This document shows positions 49,123-58,708 of a stretch of 64,000 nt of DNA, piece after piece. A program made the position numbers and the translations under genes. The stretch spans positions 296,452-360,451 of the forward strand of contig VRVR01000020.1 in assembly GCA_009859145.1 (NCBI GenBank), written 5' to 3'. The notes under the pieces were generated by a model that searched no databases, had not been told where the DNA came from, and saw only the letters and a list, made by a program, of their open reading frames with translations. This DNA is from Andalucia godoyi (lineage: Eukaryota > Discoba > Jakobea > Jakobida > Andaluciidae). How positions within the stretch are numbered: the first letter of the stretch is position 1; each line of letters opens with the position of its first letter.

Positions 49123-50125
49123 ATGTGTGACGCGGACTTGCAGCAAGAAGAGTTGGCGGTTCTCTCAAGCATCTATGGCAATTCCTTAACAGGACCGGAC
49201 CAAGATGGCAGATACAATGTTTGTGAATTCGGTTTCTCTTCCTCTTCCTCCCATGTATTTCTCTCTCCCCGTCTCCTGCTGCTTTACATTTTAATGTTTA
49301 TCATAGACATTTACGACTCATCTTTGTTCATCGTGTTTTTTTTCTTCTGTGCAGCTGGAGCTTGAAGAGGAAGGGCGAGACGGGATGCCATTGATTACGA
49401 TGTCAGTGCTCTTTTGGTTTTCTCCTCGCTATCCTTCTCTGCACGAGCCGTCTGTTGTGCTCTCTGTGCGCGGGGTGCCGTGCGAGGTCGAAAGAGCAGT
49501 CATGTCGTATGCCGACAGTCTTGCAGACACGTTTGATCCCGGCATATGTGTCATGTATACCTGGATTGAGCTCATCCGAAGCCGCCTTTTTTCCTATCAG
49601 ACGAGATCGTTAGCATCTTTGTCATCGTCGCATCTTGCCCATCCCACATCGACAGTGCTAGCGCTTGGAAAGGTCAGGGAAGAAAAGAATGCATCGTCGG
49701 TCTCTGCACGAATAGGAGCCCGGATCATCCATGGGTCTCCAGTTACGGAGAAAAGGTCCAAGTTCGTTGCGCATGTGGCATCGATCAAATCTCGTGGAGA
49801 ATATTCGGATTTCATAGAATGTTTGCTTTTGGATCCAGATATTCGGGGGGCGACACACAACATCTCTGCGTACCGAGTGAGGACCGAGTCTGGCAACATG
49901 GACGAAGACCGGGATGACGACGGGGAAACAGGAGCTTCGCAAAACTTGCTTTTCATGATGCAGACTGCTGGTTGCGAAGACGTGGCAGTGTGCATCACGA
50001 GGTGGTACGGAGGTGTGAAGCTCGGCAGCGATCGGTTTCGAATCATCACGAGCTGTGCACGGAGGCTGCTGGAACAGACGGGACACATCCGCTCGCCTTC
50101 TGTAGGCGACGTGAAGAAAGCATGA
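49123..50125 (+). CDS. IMPACT: IMPACT / YIH1 (RWD plus Impact domain; two exons)
   Basis: Exons 49123-49218 and 49355-50125, phase 0, intron 136 nt (GTTTGT donor, GTGCAG acceptor). The 288-residue protein starts with an RWD domain: LQQEELAVLSSIYG, then SPRYPSLHEPSVVLS with the YP-x-x-P turn. It is followed by the ancient Impact/UPF0029 domain at about 155-275: HGSPVTEKRSKFVAHVA, HNISAYRV, and GGVKLGSDRFRII. IMPACT/YIH1 binds GCN1 through the RWD domain and thereby dampens activation of the eIF2-alpha kinase GCN2 under amino-acid starvation. The intron separates the first RWD strand from the rest. An in-frame start upstream is unsupported. Confidence 0.93.
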
Positions 50126-50385
50126 CGCAAAGTCGAAACGAATCGACACTCGACAAAAGGCATCAAGAGGAAATCTAAACAATAATTATATAAGTTATAT
50201 TCATGTCAATGGACATTTTGCCAATCACGAAAATGCGGGCGCTTGTTTTTGTGTTTTTGTGTTTTCGTATGTATTTTCTCTTCTTGTTGTTGTTGTTGTT
50301 GTGATTCTTCTCACGCATCCTCACTGTCACTGTCACTGCCGCTGCCGCTGCCACTGTTTTTGTTTTTGTTGTTTTTGTTGTAAGC

Positions 50386-51486
50386 ATGGTAACAGAAGAT
50401 AGCCACGTCCGAAACCGTGATTCTCGTTCTGTGACTGCTCAATACTCCAGAATAGTGCAAATGGAAGACTCCTCTTCTGGCGATTTTGACAGCAGACTCG
50501 ACAAGAAAAGGGACGATGATGGAGCAGACCACCGTCAGACAGCAGCCAATGACGATGATAGCGACTCAGACGGCAGCATAGACGGGGACCTGCCAATCCG
50601 AGAAAGAATCGTGAAGCGCGAATGGCACTCGTTTATTGCGATGCAGCTCATTGTATTCTTGATTGCGTGGTCCTGGTATGCATACACATTTCAGTACTTT
50701 GCTCTCGCGGTCCGGACTCCAGGAAAGGAGGTTTCTGCGGTTTTTAATTTGATTGTATATTATGCTATTTTTGGGATGATGTGTTGGTCGTACTATCGAG
50801 CGGTTACGTGCTCGCCGTCGTTCGTACCGGAGAACTGGGTGTCGCCGGATTGCGTAGAGCGTAAGCGAAATGGGACACTGCGTACATGCAAGTATTGCCA
50901 GTGCGTGAAGCCTGACCGATCGCATCACTGCTCTTCTTGTGATGCATGTGTCCTCAAGATGGACCACCATTGTGTTTGGATCAATAATTGTGCAGGGTTT
51001 GGAAACTACAAGTATTTCGTTCTGTTCATTTCGTATGCTTCGCTGACCGGATACTATGGATCCATTAGCGCATTCATGAGCGGGGGAGTGTCAATGGCGA
51101 TGGCGAAATCCGTTTCATCCTCGTTCTTTTTGCTGTTCAACATCCTGATTCAGTCCATGTTTGGTCTTGTTTTGATGTGCTTTGCTGGCTTCCATTTCTT
51201 CCTGATTTTCCAGAACAGCACCACTCTCGAATTTTTGGAAAAGAGATCTCACCGTCGCGCGCAATTTGGAAATGGAAACGTCAACCCCTTCAACGTTGGC
51301 AAGGCCAGGAATTTCACGCAGGTATTTGGTAGCAAGAAGTTGTACTGGCTTCTGCCCGTTCGCAAGTTTGTGCCAGGAGACGGTTTTACGTTTCCGATAT
51401 CCGAAGATGTGCGTCTGCGGTTTATGGAAGGAGGCTCCGGTCAACATTCAGTTCCGGTTACCGAAGATTCGTCGATCCTCTTGTGA
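50386..51486 (+). CDS. DHHC-type protein S-acyltransferase
   Basis: A 366-residue palmitoyltransferase. The cytosolic N-terminus (1-80) is acidic and Ser-rich. Two helices precede the Cys-rich domain, which begins with CKYCQCVKPDRSHHCSSCDAC (about 168-188) and carries the catalytic Asp193-His194-His195-Cys196. NNCAGFGNYKYF follows, then two more helices (about 212-280). The C-terminal NPFNVGKARNFTQVFG (about 302-317) is the NPFd-G--N--QVFG element near the TTxE/PaCCT region of the animal ZDHHC and plant PAT families. It acylates cytosolic cysteines at Golgi or plasma membrane; substrates unknown. Upstream is a (GTT/TTTTTG) low-complexity leader. Confidence 0.95.
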   Translation: MVTEDSHVRNRDSRSVTAQYSRIVQMEDSSSGDFDSRLDKKRDDDGADHRQTAANDDDSDSDGSIDGDLPIRERIVKREWHSFIAMQLIVFLIAWSWYAYTFQYFALAVRTPGKEVSAVFNLIVYYAIFGMMCWSYYRAVTCSPSFVPENWVSPDCVERKRNGTLRTCKYCQCVKPDRSHHCSSCDACVLKMDHHCVWINNCAGFGNYKYFVLFISYASLTGYYGSISAFMSGGVSMAMAKSVSSSFFLLFNILIQSMFGLVLMCFAGFHFFLIFQNSTTLEFLEKRSHRRAQFGNGNVNPFNVGKARNFTQVFGSKKLYWLLPVRKFVPGDGFTFPISEDVRLRFMEGGSGQHSVPVTEDSSILL

Positions 51487-51623
51487 GCGCGTTTTTTTTT
51501 TTTTAATGACTCCTCTTCCTTTTTTCAGTCGTTCACTTTTTGTTTCTTGTTGGATGGTTTTGTGTCGTTGATTCGACGGGAAAGTAGACCCCACCACATG
51601 TCGCGCATGTCGCGCCTGCCTGT

Positions 51624-52421
51624 TCATGGCCAGATGAAGTCCATGCACTTCAAGTTTTTGTACCCTTTTGCTGCTTCGAGCCACAGGCACATCCACTGTG
51701 CTGCGCAAAAGCTTTCCAAAAGAATGGGTCGTTCCGACACCTTCCAGTTGAATGACATGGCAGTCACAAAGTCGCTCTTGCCAACCATCATTTCATAGGA
51801 CGCACCGTACTCGCCGGTCCTGTCAGTGCCATGTTCACAATGTCCGTAAATCACAAGTGGTACGCTCCCATTTTGAGACGAGTAAGAGTGGATCAAGGTA
51901 TGCAGCTGTTCCATCTTCTGCGGCAGCTTGTCCCGCGACCACTGATCAAACGTCTTTGCCTTCTCCAAACGAGCAGACTCGGACATGTATCTCGCACACT
52001 CCTTTTCGCCATACAAAGGCCAATGCCAGAGAATGCCGTCGTTCGGGTGTGCGTCCCAAAATTGTTCTTCCATTTTCAAATCCGTGCTTTCTACAGGAAT
52101 GTTGTCATAAATAAAGGAAATATCCAATATGAAGAACCGGCTTGGAAACGGAACCGTCGTTTCAGCGGCGGCCTGGGACGCCATGTACGACTTGAGCTGG
52201 TCGATTGCAAAGCACTGCGTCAATGGATACTTTGTTCCGCAGTCGCCGAAATTGCCAGAGTCGTTCCGAGGCTGATCTCCTCGGAATATGAAATTGTACT
52301 GGCCGTTTCCAAACAGCGCGGAGTCCATGACATGCACTTTTCTCTCTGTGAGATCTTCTGCAACGGCACACGTGCACAAGCAGGCTACCAGCCCGCTCAC
52401 CAGCAGCAGCACCTTGTGCAT
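51624..52421 (-). CDS. Secreted protein with Cx5R phosphatase signature
   Basis: A 265-residue protein with a cleavable signal peptide (residues 1-21, LLLVSGLVACLCTCAVA). The segment VIYGHCEHGTDRTGEYG (191-206) contains His194-Cys195-x5-Arg201-Thr-Gly, the P-loop of cysteine-based phosphatases. The Asp just before the Arg resembles PTEN- and phytase-like loops. A candidate general acid is in WDAHPNDG (122-129). Five other cysteines could form disulphides, consistent with an exported protein. Substrate could be phosphotyrosine, inositol phosphate or phosphoinositide. No closer family is recognised, and secretion is unusual for this fold. Confidence 0.65.
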   Translation of the reverse strand: MHKVLLLVSGLVACLCTCAVAEDLTERKVHVMDSALFGNGQYNFIFRGDQPRNDSGNFGDCGTKYPLTQCFAIDQLKSYMASQAAAETTVPFPSRFFILDISFIYDNIPVESTDLKMEEQFWDAHPNDGILWHWPLYGEKECARYMSESARLEKAKTFDQWSRDKLPQKMEQLHTLIHSYSSQNGSVPLVIYGHCEHGTDRTGEYGASYEMMVGKSDFVTAMSFNWKVSERPILLESFCAAQWMCLWLEAAKGYKNLKCMDFIWP

Positions 52422-52860
52422 CTCCTCAATTAAATTTGAATTTAAAAGAAGAAGAAAATTAAAAATAAAAAAAGAAAGAGACCGACTTCGACGGTTTTGC
52501 CAAAAAATAATTATTATAATAAAAGTACTGGTGTCTTTTTTCTTTTCTTCCTGCTATTTATTTTAAGCTTACTTTTTTGCGGAAAACGAATCGTTGGGAA
52601 AAGCAAACAGCGAGCCCACGACATTTCATCTCTTTATCCTGCTTCGCCTCGCCCATCCAGGCGTTTCAGATGATGCTATTCGGACAGACTTTTTTCATGT
52701 ACAGCAGTCCATCGCAGGAAGGGGTTCTGCGAAATGCGCAAGCGTGCAAACCCGCCTCTCCACTCGTTGGATTAATGAAAACGACAAGAGCAGCAACGAG
52801 AACAAGAACAGAAGCAGCATGTCGAACGCACAAGCACTGTTTCAATGTACAGCGAATTTA
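52422..52860. other. Spacer between phosphatase-like and PGLS genes
   Basis: It holds the promoter of the phosphatase-like gene and the 3' region of PGLS. A 65-codon plus-strand frame at 52670-52867 is unsupported. No RNA gene is recognised. Confidence 0.4.
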
Positions 52861-53580
52861 TTATTGAGACAGAACGACCACGGACTTGCCTTTTGCAAGC
52901 ATTCCATGAACAGGATAGTGTACGACATCATATGGCTTTTGCAGCATTTGGCCCCACTGCTGGCAGCGCTCTTTGGATTTGATCAGGAAGATGTGTCGCG
53001 ACGCCTTGCACAGTTCGTTCAGAGAAAGTGTGATTCGATCGCGCACCGCAAATCCTCGTTCCTGCACAGTGTGAATCGCCACGTCTGCCGACTTCCAGAC
53101 AGACGCATCAACAGGTGGAAACAGCGAAGCAGTGTGGAAGTCGGGGCCCATCCCCATGACAAGCACATCAGGATTTCGTTTGGAAAACAGCTGACTCTGC
53201 AGCCTGTGGCCATAGTCAAGAGCACATGCAGCAGGATCCAACTTCGTGTTGGGGAACACGCATGATCCAATGCGGCTTCCCACAACATCCAATATGGTTT
53301 CCTTCACCAATGCAAAATTTGCATCTTTACTCGTGTCTGCCACATGCCGCTCATCCACAAGGAAGACATGGATCTTGTCCCACGGAACATCGACGTCCTG
53401 TGCAAGCGCCAAGTAAACGGGCCCTGGGGTACTGCCACCTGACAATCCAAGAATGCAGCTTCCATGCTCCGCTACGGCTTCGGAAATGTAGCCTCGAATC
53501 AGCCCCGAGGCTTGCGCCACAAAGTCCGAAAGAGTGCATTCCAGCGTCTCGCACTGCTGATGGTCCCCAACCCCCGTCAT
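52861..53580 (-). CDS. PGLS: 6-Phosphogluconolactonase
   Basis: A 239-residue NagB-fold lactonase hydrolysing 6-phosphogluconolactone, the product of G6PD. LGLSGGSTPGPVYLAL (about 40-55) is the phosphate-binding loop. FLVDERHVADTSKDANF (about 70-87) is the family signature, although the usual Ser-Asn reads Ala-Asn. VMGMGPDFHTASLFPP (about 140-155) holds the catalytic His, with Phe replacing the usual Gly before it. No signal is evident from the ATG at 53580 (MTGVGDH). The frame is open to an ATG at 53820, which would add an 80-residue hydrophobic/basic extension; I treat that as leader sequence. Confidence 0.92.
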   Translation of the reverse strand: MTGVGDHQQCETLECTLSDFVAQASGLIRGYISEAVAEHGSCILGLSGGSTPGPVYLALAQDVDVPWDKIHVFLVDERHVADTSKDANFALVKETILDVVGSRIGSCVFPNTKLDPAACALDYGHRLQSQLFSKRNPDVLVMGMGPDFHTASLFPPVDASVWKSADVAIHTVQERGFAVRDRITLSLNELCKASRHIFLIKSKERCQQWGQMLQKPYDVVHYPVHGMLAKGKSVVVLSQ

Positions 53581-54079
53581 GATTCCATGTTCTGTGTGCT
53601 GACTGCTGCTGCGGACAGCGAAAGCAAACCGAACCGTGAAAGATCGCCGCCCAAAGATGACCACCGAGGGAAAAATGATGAGAATCGGGAATTCGAAGTG
53701 GATTCCTCCGTATAGGGTGTTTGATGTGAAGTGACGGTACCCTTGGTGAAGTCTCAGCTTGAATGCAAGCAGAAATCCATTGGCGGAGTTTTGCCCTCCG
53801 TCGGATCCCCCAGAAAACATCTTTCACGGAAAAAGCGCGCAGCAGGCAAAGAAGCACCTTTTCCTCGAAAGGGGGGGGTTTCCTTTCGTTGGGAGAAACT
53901 GGCGGAGACTTTCTCGGTTTACTTCGTTTGTTTGTTGCTGTTTTTCTTTTCTTTTCTCTTCTCTTTTTCATTCTATTTTATAATTATTGTGTGTGTGCGT
54001 GTTCTCCTCTTATTCTTTCTCTCTTCCCATTTCCCCAACAAAAAAAGAAAAACATTTCATATTCCTTCCCGTTCTTTTG
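53581..54079. other. Divergent promoter with pyrimidine-rich leader
   Basis: Upstream of PGLS (minus) and the large secreted protein (plus). A TTTTCTTTTCTC-type pyrimidine tract at 53936-54020 may belong to the plus-strand 5' untranslated region. Confidence 0.45.
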
Positions 54080-57000
54080 ATGCCTACGAACCGCATGAAG
54101 CGTCTTTTCTGTGTGCTCTCGTGTGTGCTCTTGCTGAGTGCCTGGGCAGTCTCCGCAGCCTCCCCGAAGCGCCTTGATGACTGGCCGTCAAGTCTTGTCA
54201 TCGGCAGCCTGCACATTGACAACATTGTTGTCGGTGCCCAGAGTGGAAATCTGTACGCCTTTTCAGCGAATGCGTACTTCGACTATCCCGACTTGCAGGG
54301 CCACGACTTGACATTCACGATTTCCGGTGAAATCGGCGGTCCTTCTCCCCTTGTGCTGCAGTTCACAGGACAGCAAGTCGGTACGTGGGCGCCATTCCCA
54401 ACGTCCGATATGCAGCTGGATTTCCTCAAGATCCAGTACGACTCCACGACAGGGCAGGGCGCCGTCTCTGGCGGCACCAAGTTTGGTTCATGGACCCTTG
54501 AAGTGGACTTGGACTTTGTCGCCCTCACCCAGCCCGCCATTGGATTTGTCGTTACGGATGCAAAACCGTCGTTCAACGGACTGCCAGGTGCGACGGCGCA
54601 TGCGTACGACAACATCAACTCCCTGTTGAATGTTGGCATTGTCGCGTCGACGTACACCGGAGAATTCCAGTTCACGTCCGGTGCCAAGATTCAGGTGAAT
54701 ACCGGGTTCAACATGTTTGCAGCATCAGTGTTTGATGGGGTTACCATCACTTACCACGGACAGTTCTCGTTCCAGAGCGGTTTCCATTTGTCACTCACCG
54801 CCGATGCGCAAGGATTTACCCTTGGACCCGACATTGCAGTGTCCGACGCAACCATTACAGTTTCGCTGGATTCGCCGTTCGTTTCCATGGCAGTTTCGGC
54901 CAAGTGGCTTGACGTCCCGGTGCAGCTTACGGGATCCATCGGCTCGACTGACATTCAGTTCTCAGGATCATCTGCTGGTCCTTGGAACATTGACCACGGA
55001 AAGACGCCGGTTGTTCTTACGAATATGCTCATCACATTTGACTTCAACTTTGCACAGAAGATGACGACAGGAGAATTGAAGGGTACCGTCACTTGGGGTT
55101 CTTTCCCCCCAGTGACGGGTATCATGAAGTATCCTGCTGACGGCCAGGCTCTTGGTTGTTTCTCGCTGACTGCCATTGTCGGCAATCCAAATGTCCAGCT
55201 GACATCGATTGTGAGTCAATCCACTGGTGATTCCTCTCCTGGATCGAGCTACCCGTCGGATTCTCAAGATCTCTTTGGAACGGATCTCACTTCTATCGAG
55301 CTGTCCTTGTACCCGAACTGCGGCGCCTTGTTCGTCGGAGCCGAGCTCAATTCTGCGACGTTCGGCCAGGTCGATCTTGGATTTGCTCTGTATGATTTCG
55401 TTCCGGTGAGCACGGTGCTGCGTACATTTGCGAATGCGATTCCGGTGGATCCTCCAGTTCCCATTTCAGGCAGCGCATATACTGTCGGAACGAAGGAGGC
55501 GTTCGTCTCGGCCGCGGATGCATTTGACGCGATGAATACTTCAGCCACAGATCCGATCTTGGTTCCGAAGGCATACATCCAGAACACATTCATCAAGTAT
55601 GCCATGAATTCGATTATGACCACCATCGGTGCCTTCCGTCTCCCAATGCTGGTGCAACTAACAGAGCACAAGGTGCAGATTCCTGTCCAGGAACTAATGG
55701 GATCAGTGCAGACTGCAGTTCAGAGTGTTGACTGGATCACCCCCGTGTTCTACCCCAACGGAACTTGGGAGTATCTTGTGCAAATGACAACACAGAACGC
55801 AAAGTGGCCGTTGTCGGAGCCTGCCGGTGTTTATTTGGTGAATCCCTCCTTCGCACTTGCATCGGCGTCGTTTGAAATGACCGTTGGTGAGACAACGCTG
55901 ATAGCGCAGGTAGGCTTGAATTTTGCCGCCGGATTCCTGTTCTCGAAATCATCGACAACGTCCTTGAACCCAGTGAAGAATATCATTAGCCCTTCTTGCG
56001 GTGACACCCTTGTTCAAGTTACCGGATACATTGGAAATGCGCAAACGGGATTTTTCTTGCAGGGCCTCCTTGCTGAAGGCTGCATTCCACTTGGCGACGA
56101 TCTGATTCTTTCGCAGACTTCTCTCCGTGTCCAGTCAGCAGTTCCCCAGGTATCCTTCTCGACCGTTGCGACGTTGCCAAAGACTCAGAATCTTCAACTG
56201 CAAGCAAGCGCCGTGTTTGGCACTGATGGCACCCTGCAGCTATCTGGCGCCACCCAGAGCGTTTATCATACATCAATCGGCGCAAAGCCGCTCGATATCG
56301 ATAACATCAATGCGCAGCTCTCTGTGCATTTGATGGGAAATTCATCGACCTTCTCTGTGTCACTATCTGGTGCAATCACGCTTGATGACGAAGAAGAGAT
56401 TTCAGTGTCTGCGTCGTTCGATGAGTCATCCACTTCGTTCTCCTTTACGGGAACAGTGCACAAGGACAAGCCCGTGAAGATGTTCAACCTGCTAGAGCGT
56501 TTGATCGGGGACGATGTGTACAACAAGATCCCCATGTCTCCCGAAATGAAGGACAAGCTGAGTTCTGTGTACTTCGTCGAAGGTACCTTGAACTTTGCCA
56601 ACTCCCCTCCGGCTATTGGTGGCGGCTTGACGGTCCAGTTCCTCACCTTGCTCGTGTCAGCGTCGTTGGAGTTCAACAATGGGCAGGTCAGCTTTGGATT
56701 CTCCGTGCAAGATACTGGCCATTTGGCATTCCCGTTCAAGTTCTCCGACCTCATTCCGAACGTGACCATTATTGACGAGTTTGCGATGTCCCATCCTGTG
56801 GTCATTTTATCCACTGCCCCGAGCCAGCTTTCCATCCCGGGCATTGAGATGACATACAACACCCAGACTGGTCTGAACTTCTTTGCGTTTTTGGCACTCG
56901 ATAACTCCACACCACGCAGCACGCAATTGACGAAGTGGCTGGGATCGAACCAAGTGACGGTTTCTGGTGTTTTGGACCCCAAGGATCTGTCCTTCTCACT

Positions 57001-58708
57001 GAATGCAACGTCAAAGCTCAACAATATTAATATTTTCTCCGGCATTTCGCTCACCCAGGCTGGCTTTTACATCATCTTTGACGCCGGTTTGCTGTCTGTC
57101 GGACTGGAGTCGACCGTGAACATCCAGCTGTCCAAGGACACTCCGTCTGCTGCCAACTACATCTCAGTGATGGGTTCTTTCGAGGTTTCACCCACAAAGG
57201 CCGCGGTGTCGACGGCATTGATTAGTCCGTGGTCAAATCCATTTGGAGTGAATGGAATTACCGTGGATGCTGCGTCCATTTCTGTTGAGCTGGATGACTT
57301 TGTTTTGAGTGGGTTTGACTTTGCCGGAACAGTCACCGTTGGTTCGACGACGGGATCGTTTGAGATTATTCTTGGTGGTCTTGACCTGTTTTCCGCTGTT
57401 CTCGCTGCCTCTGTGAAGAACTTGGACCTCACGAAAGACGTCATTGCGCCGATCTGCGGAAAGACTCCCTCTGGCGTTTTCCACAATGTAGTTCTGGGCC
57501 AGACGACCTTGTCCTTGAATCCTACCCTGACGACGATCAAGAACTACCCGCCGGGTATTGCTTTGGACGTTCAGGGTCTGACCTTGGGACCCATCACCTT
57601 GCAGGAGGTTTCTTTTGCCGTTGATCCGGTTCTCGGAGTCCGCATCCAGGTTGATTTCCAGTCGTCCCAGACTGCCAGCATCAGTGTTGGAGCGAATGGA
57701 CTCGTTCCAGTGTCCGATTGGAAAATTATTCTTGATCTGATGCTTTCCATCAACATGGGATTGCACATTGATGGTAACTTGAACATTGCAGGAACACAGT
57801 GCACTTCGAACATTGACATTGATCTCCTTCACTTCCAGATCGCATTTAACTTCTCGACGCCGAACGTCTATGTCGATCTTGTGGGAGGCGTCTCGTCACA
57901 ATCCCCATCCGACTTCTTGGGAATCGCCGATTTTACAGTTGCGGGAGATCTTGACGTGCATGGATATCTCGGAACCAGACTTCCGTACTATGCCCAGCAA
58001 ACCATCAATCAGATTTCTCCCGACATGCAGGGGGTCCTCGACCAAATCAACAAACTGCAATCGGAAATCCAGACTCTGAACAACGAGATTGCCACTCGAT
58101 CGCAAAATGACACACAGTCGAAGCAGGAAGCCGAAGCAGCAGTGCAGAAGGCGCAAGCCGCAGTGGATAGTGCCAAACAGCAAGTCCAAAGCATCAACAA
58201 CCAGATCGCAGCAGCACAGCAGCAGCTGAACAAGTGTGGAAAGTACGATTATGTTTGCCAGGCAAAGTACAAGAGTGAGATCTTGGCGTACCAAGGGGAG
58301 CTTGCAACTGCGAATGCTGGGCTGAGCGTTGCAACAGATGCACTCAATGTTGCGTTGGCCGTTTTGCAAAAGATCCCCGATCCCGATGTTGATCCGGTTA
58401 TTTTGGAATGGAAGGCAGAGCTCTTGTCTGCACAAGGTGCGCTTGCCACCCTGCAGGGGACGTATGCTGCAGACCAGGCCATTGTCAAGAAATGTAGCCA
58501 GGTCGTTCAAGCCGGTTCTGGAGCATTGATTTCAAAGCAGCTTCATTTCTCATCTTCGTCTTTTATTGGCTTGAAGCAGAATCCCAGTGGGGACTGCGAG
58601 ATTGTTGGAAACTTCCTTGGCAACAATATTGACATCCACATTCCAATCAACCTGAACAACATTGAGCAGTTCGTTTCGGATACCTGGAACAAGCTCAAGA
58701 ACATGTAA
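54080..58708 (+). CDS. Large secreted beta-rich protein with C-terminal coiled coil
   Basis: A 1542-residue single-exon protein. The signal peptide is residues 1-28 (RLFCVLSCVLLLSAWAVSA). Residues about 35-1290 are strikingly Ser/Thr/Gly-rich with short hydrophobic alternations, suggesting repeated beta-sandwich or beta-solenoid modules. At least two segments share a pattern ending in a cysteine-glycine: IISPSCGDTLVQVTGYI near 632 and VIAPICGKTPSGVF near 1121. Several N-glycosylation sequons are present. A coiled coil spans about 1310-1390 (LQSEIQTLNNEIATRS), with a CGKYDYVC loop and further helices to about 1470. A cysteine pair closes the C-terminal beta piece. No membrane anchor is seen. 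I recognise no family. Confidence 0.8.
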   Translation: MPTNRMKRLFCVLSCVLLLSAWAVSAASPKRLDDWPSSLVIGSLHIDNIVVGAQSGNLYAFSANAYFDYPDLQGHDLTFTISGEIGGPSPLVLQFTGQQVGTWAPFPTSDMQLDFLKIQYDSTTGQGAVSGGTKFGSWTLEVDLDFVALTQPAIGFVVTDAKPSFNGLPGATAHAYDNINSLLNVGIVASTYTGEFQFTSGAKIQVNTGFNMFAASVFDGVTITYHGQFSFQSGFHLSLTADAQGFTLGPDIAVSDATITVSLDSPFVSMAVSAKWLDVPVQLTGSIGSTDIQFSGSSAGPWNIDHGKTPVVLTNMLITFDFNFAQKMTTGELKGTVTWGSFPPVTGIMKYPADGQALGCFSLTAIVGNPNVQLTSIVSQSTGDSSPGSSYPSDSQDLFGTDLTSIELSLYPNCGALFVGAELNSATFGQVDLGFALYDFVPVSTVLRTFANAIPVDPPVPISGSAYTVGTKEAFVSAADAFDAMNTSATDPILVPKAYIQNTFIKYAMNSIMTTIGAFRLPMLVQLTEHKVQIPVQELMGSVQTAVQSVDWITPVFYPNGTWEYLVQMTTQNAKWPLSEPAGVYLVNPSFALASASFEMTVGETTLIAQVGLNFAAGFLFSKSSTTSLNPVKNIISPSCGDTLVQVTGYIGNAQTGFFLQGLLAEGCIPLGDDLILSQTSLRVQSAVPQVSFSTVATLPKTQNLQLQASAVFGTDGTLQLSGATQSVYHTSIGAKPLDIDNINAQLSVHLMGNSSTFSVSLSGAITLDDEEEISVSASFDESSTSFSFTGTVHKDKPVKMFNLLERLIGDDVYNKIPMSPEMKDKLSSVYFVEGTLNFANSPPAIGGGLTVQFLTLLVSASLEFNNGQVSFGFSVQDTGHLAFPFKFSDLIPNVTIIDEFAMSHPVVILSTAPSQLSIPGIEMTYNTQTGLNFFAFLALDNSTPRSTQLTKWLGSNQVTVSGVLDPKDLSFSLNATSKLNNINIFSGISLTQAGFYIIFDAGLLSVGLESTVNIQLSKDTPSAANYISVMGSFEVSPTKAAVSTALISPWSNPFGVNGITVDAASISVELDDFVLSGFDFAGTVTVGSTTGSFEIILGGLDLFSAVLAASVKNLDLTKDVIAPICGKTPSGVFHNVVLGQTTLSLNPTLTTIKNYPPGIALDVQGLTLGPITLQEVSFAVDPVLGVRIQVDFQSSQTASISVGANGLVPVSDWKIILDLMLSINMGLHIDGNLNIAGTQCTSNIDIDLLHFQIAFNFSTPNVYVDLVGGVSSQSPSDFLGIADFTVAGDLDVHGYLGTRLPYYAQQTINQISPDMQGVLDQINKLQSEIQTLNNEIATRSQNDTQSKQEAEAAVQKAQAAVDSAKQQVQSINNQIAAAQQQLNKCGKYDYVCQAKYKSEILAYQGELATANAGLSVATDALNVALAVLQKIPDPDVDPVILEWKAELLSAQGALATLQGTYAADQAIVKKCSQVVQAGSGALISKQLHFSSSSFIGLKQNPSGDCEIVGNFLGNNIDIHIPINLNNIEQFVSDTWNKLKNM

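Noticed and set aside
53581-53820. 80-residue N-terminal extension of 6-phosphogluconolactonase
   Set aside because: Typical length and conserved sequence start at the internal ATG; no clear targeting signature, though it is not excluded.
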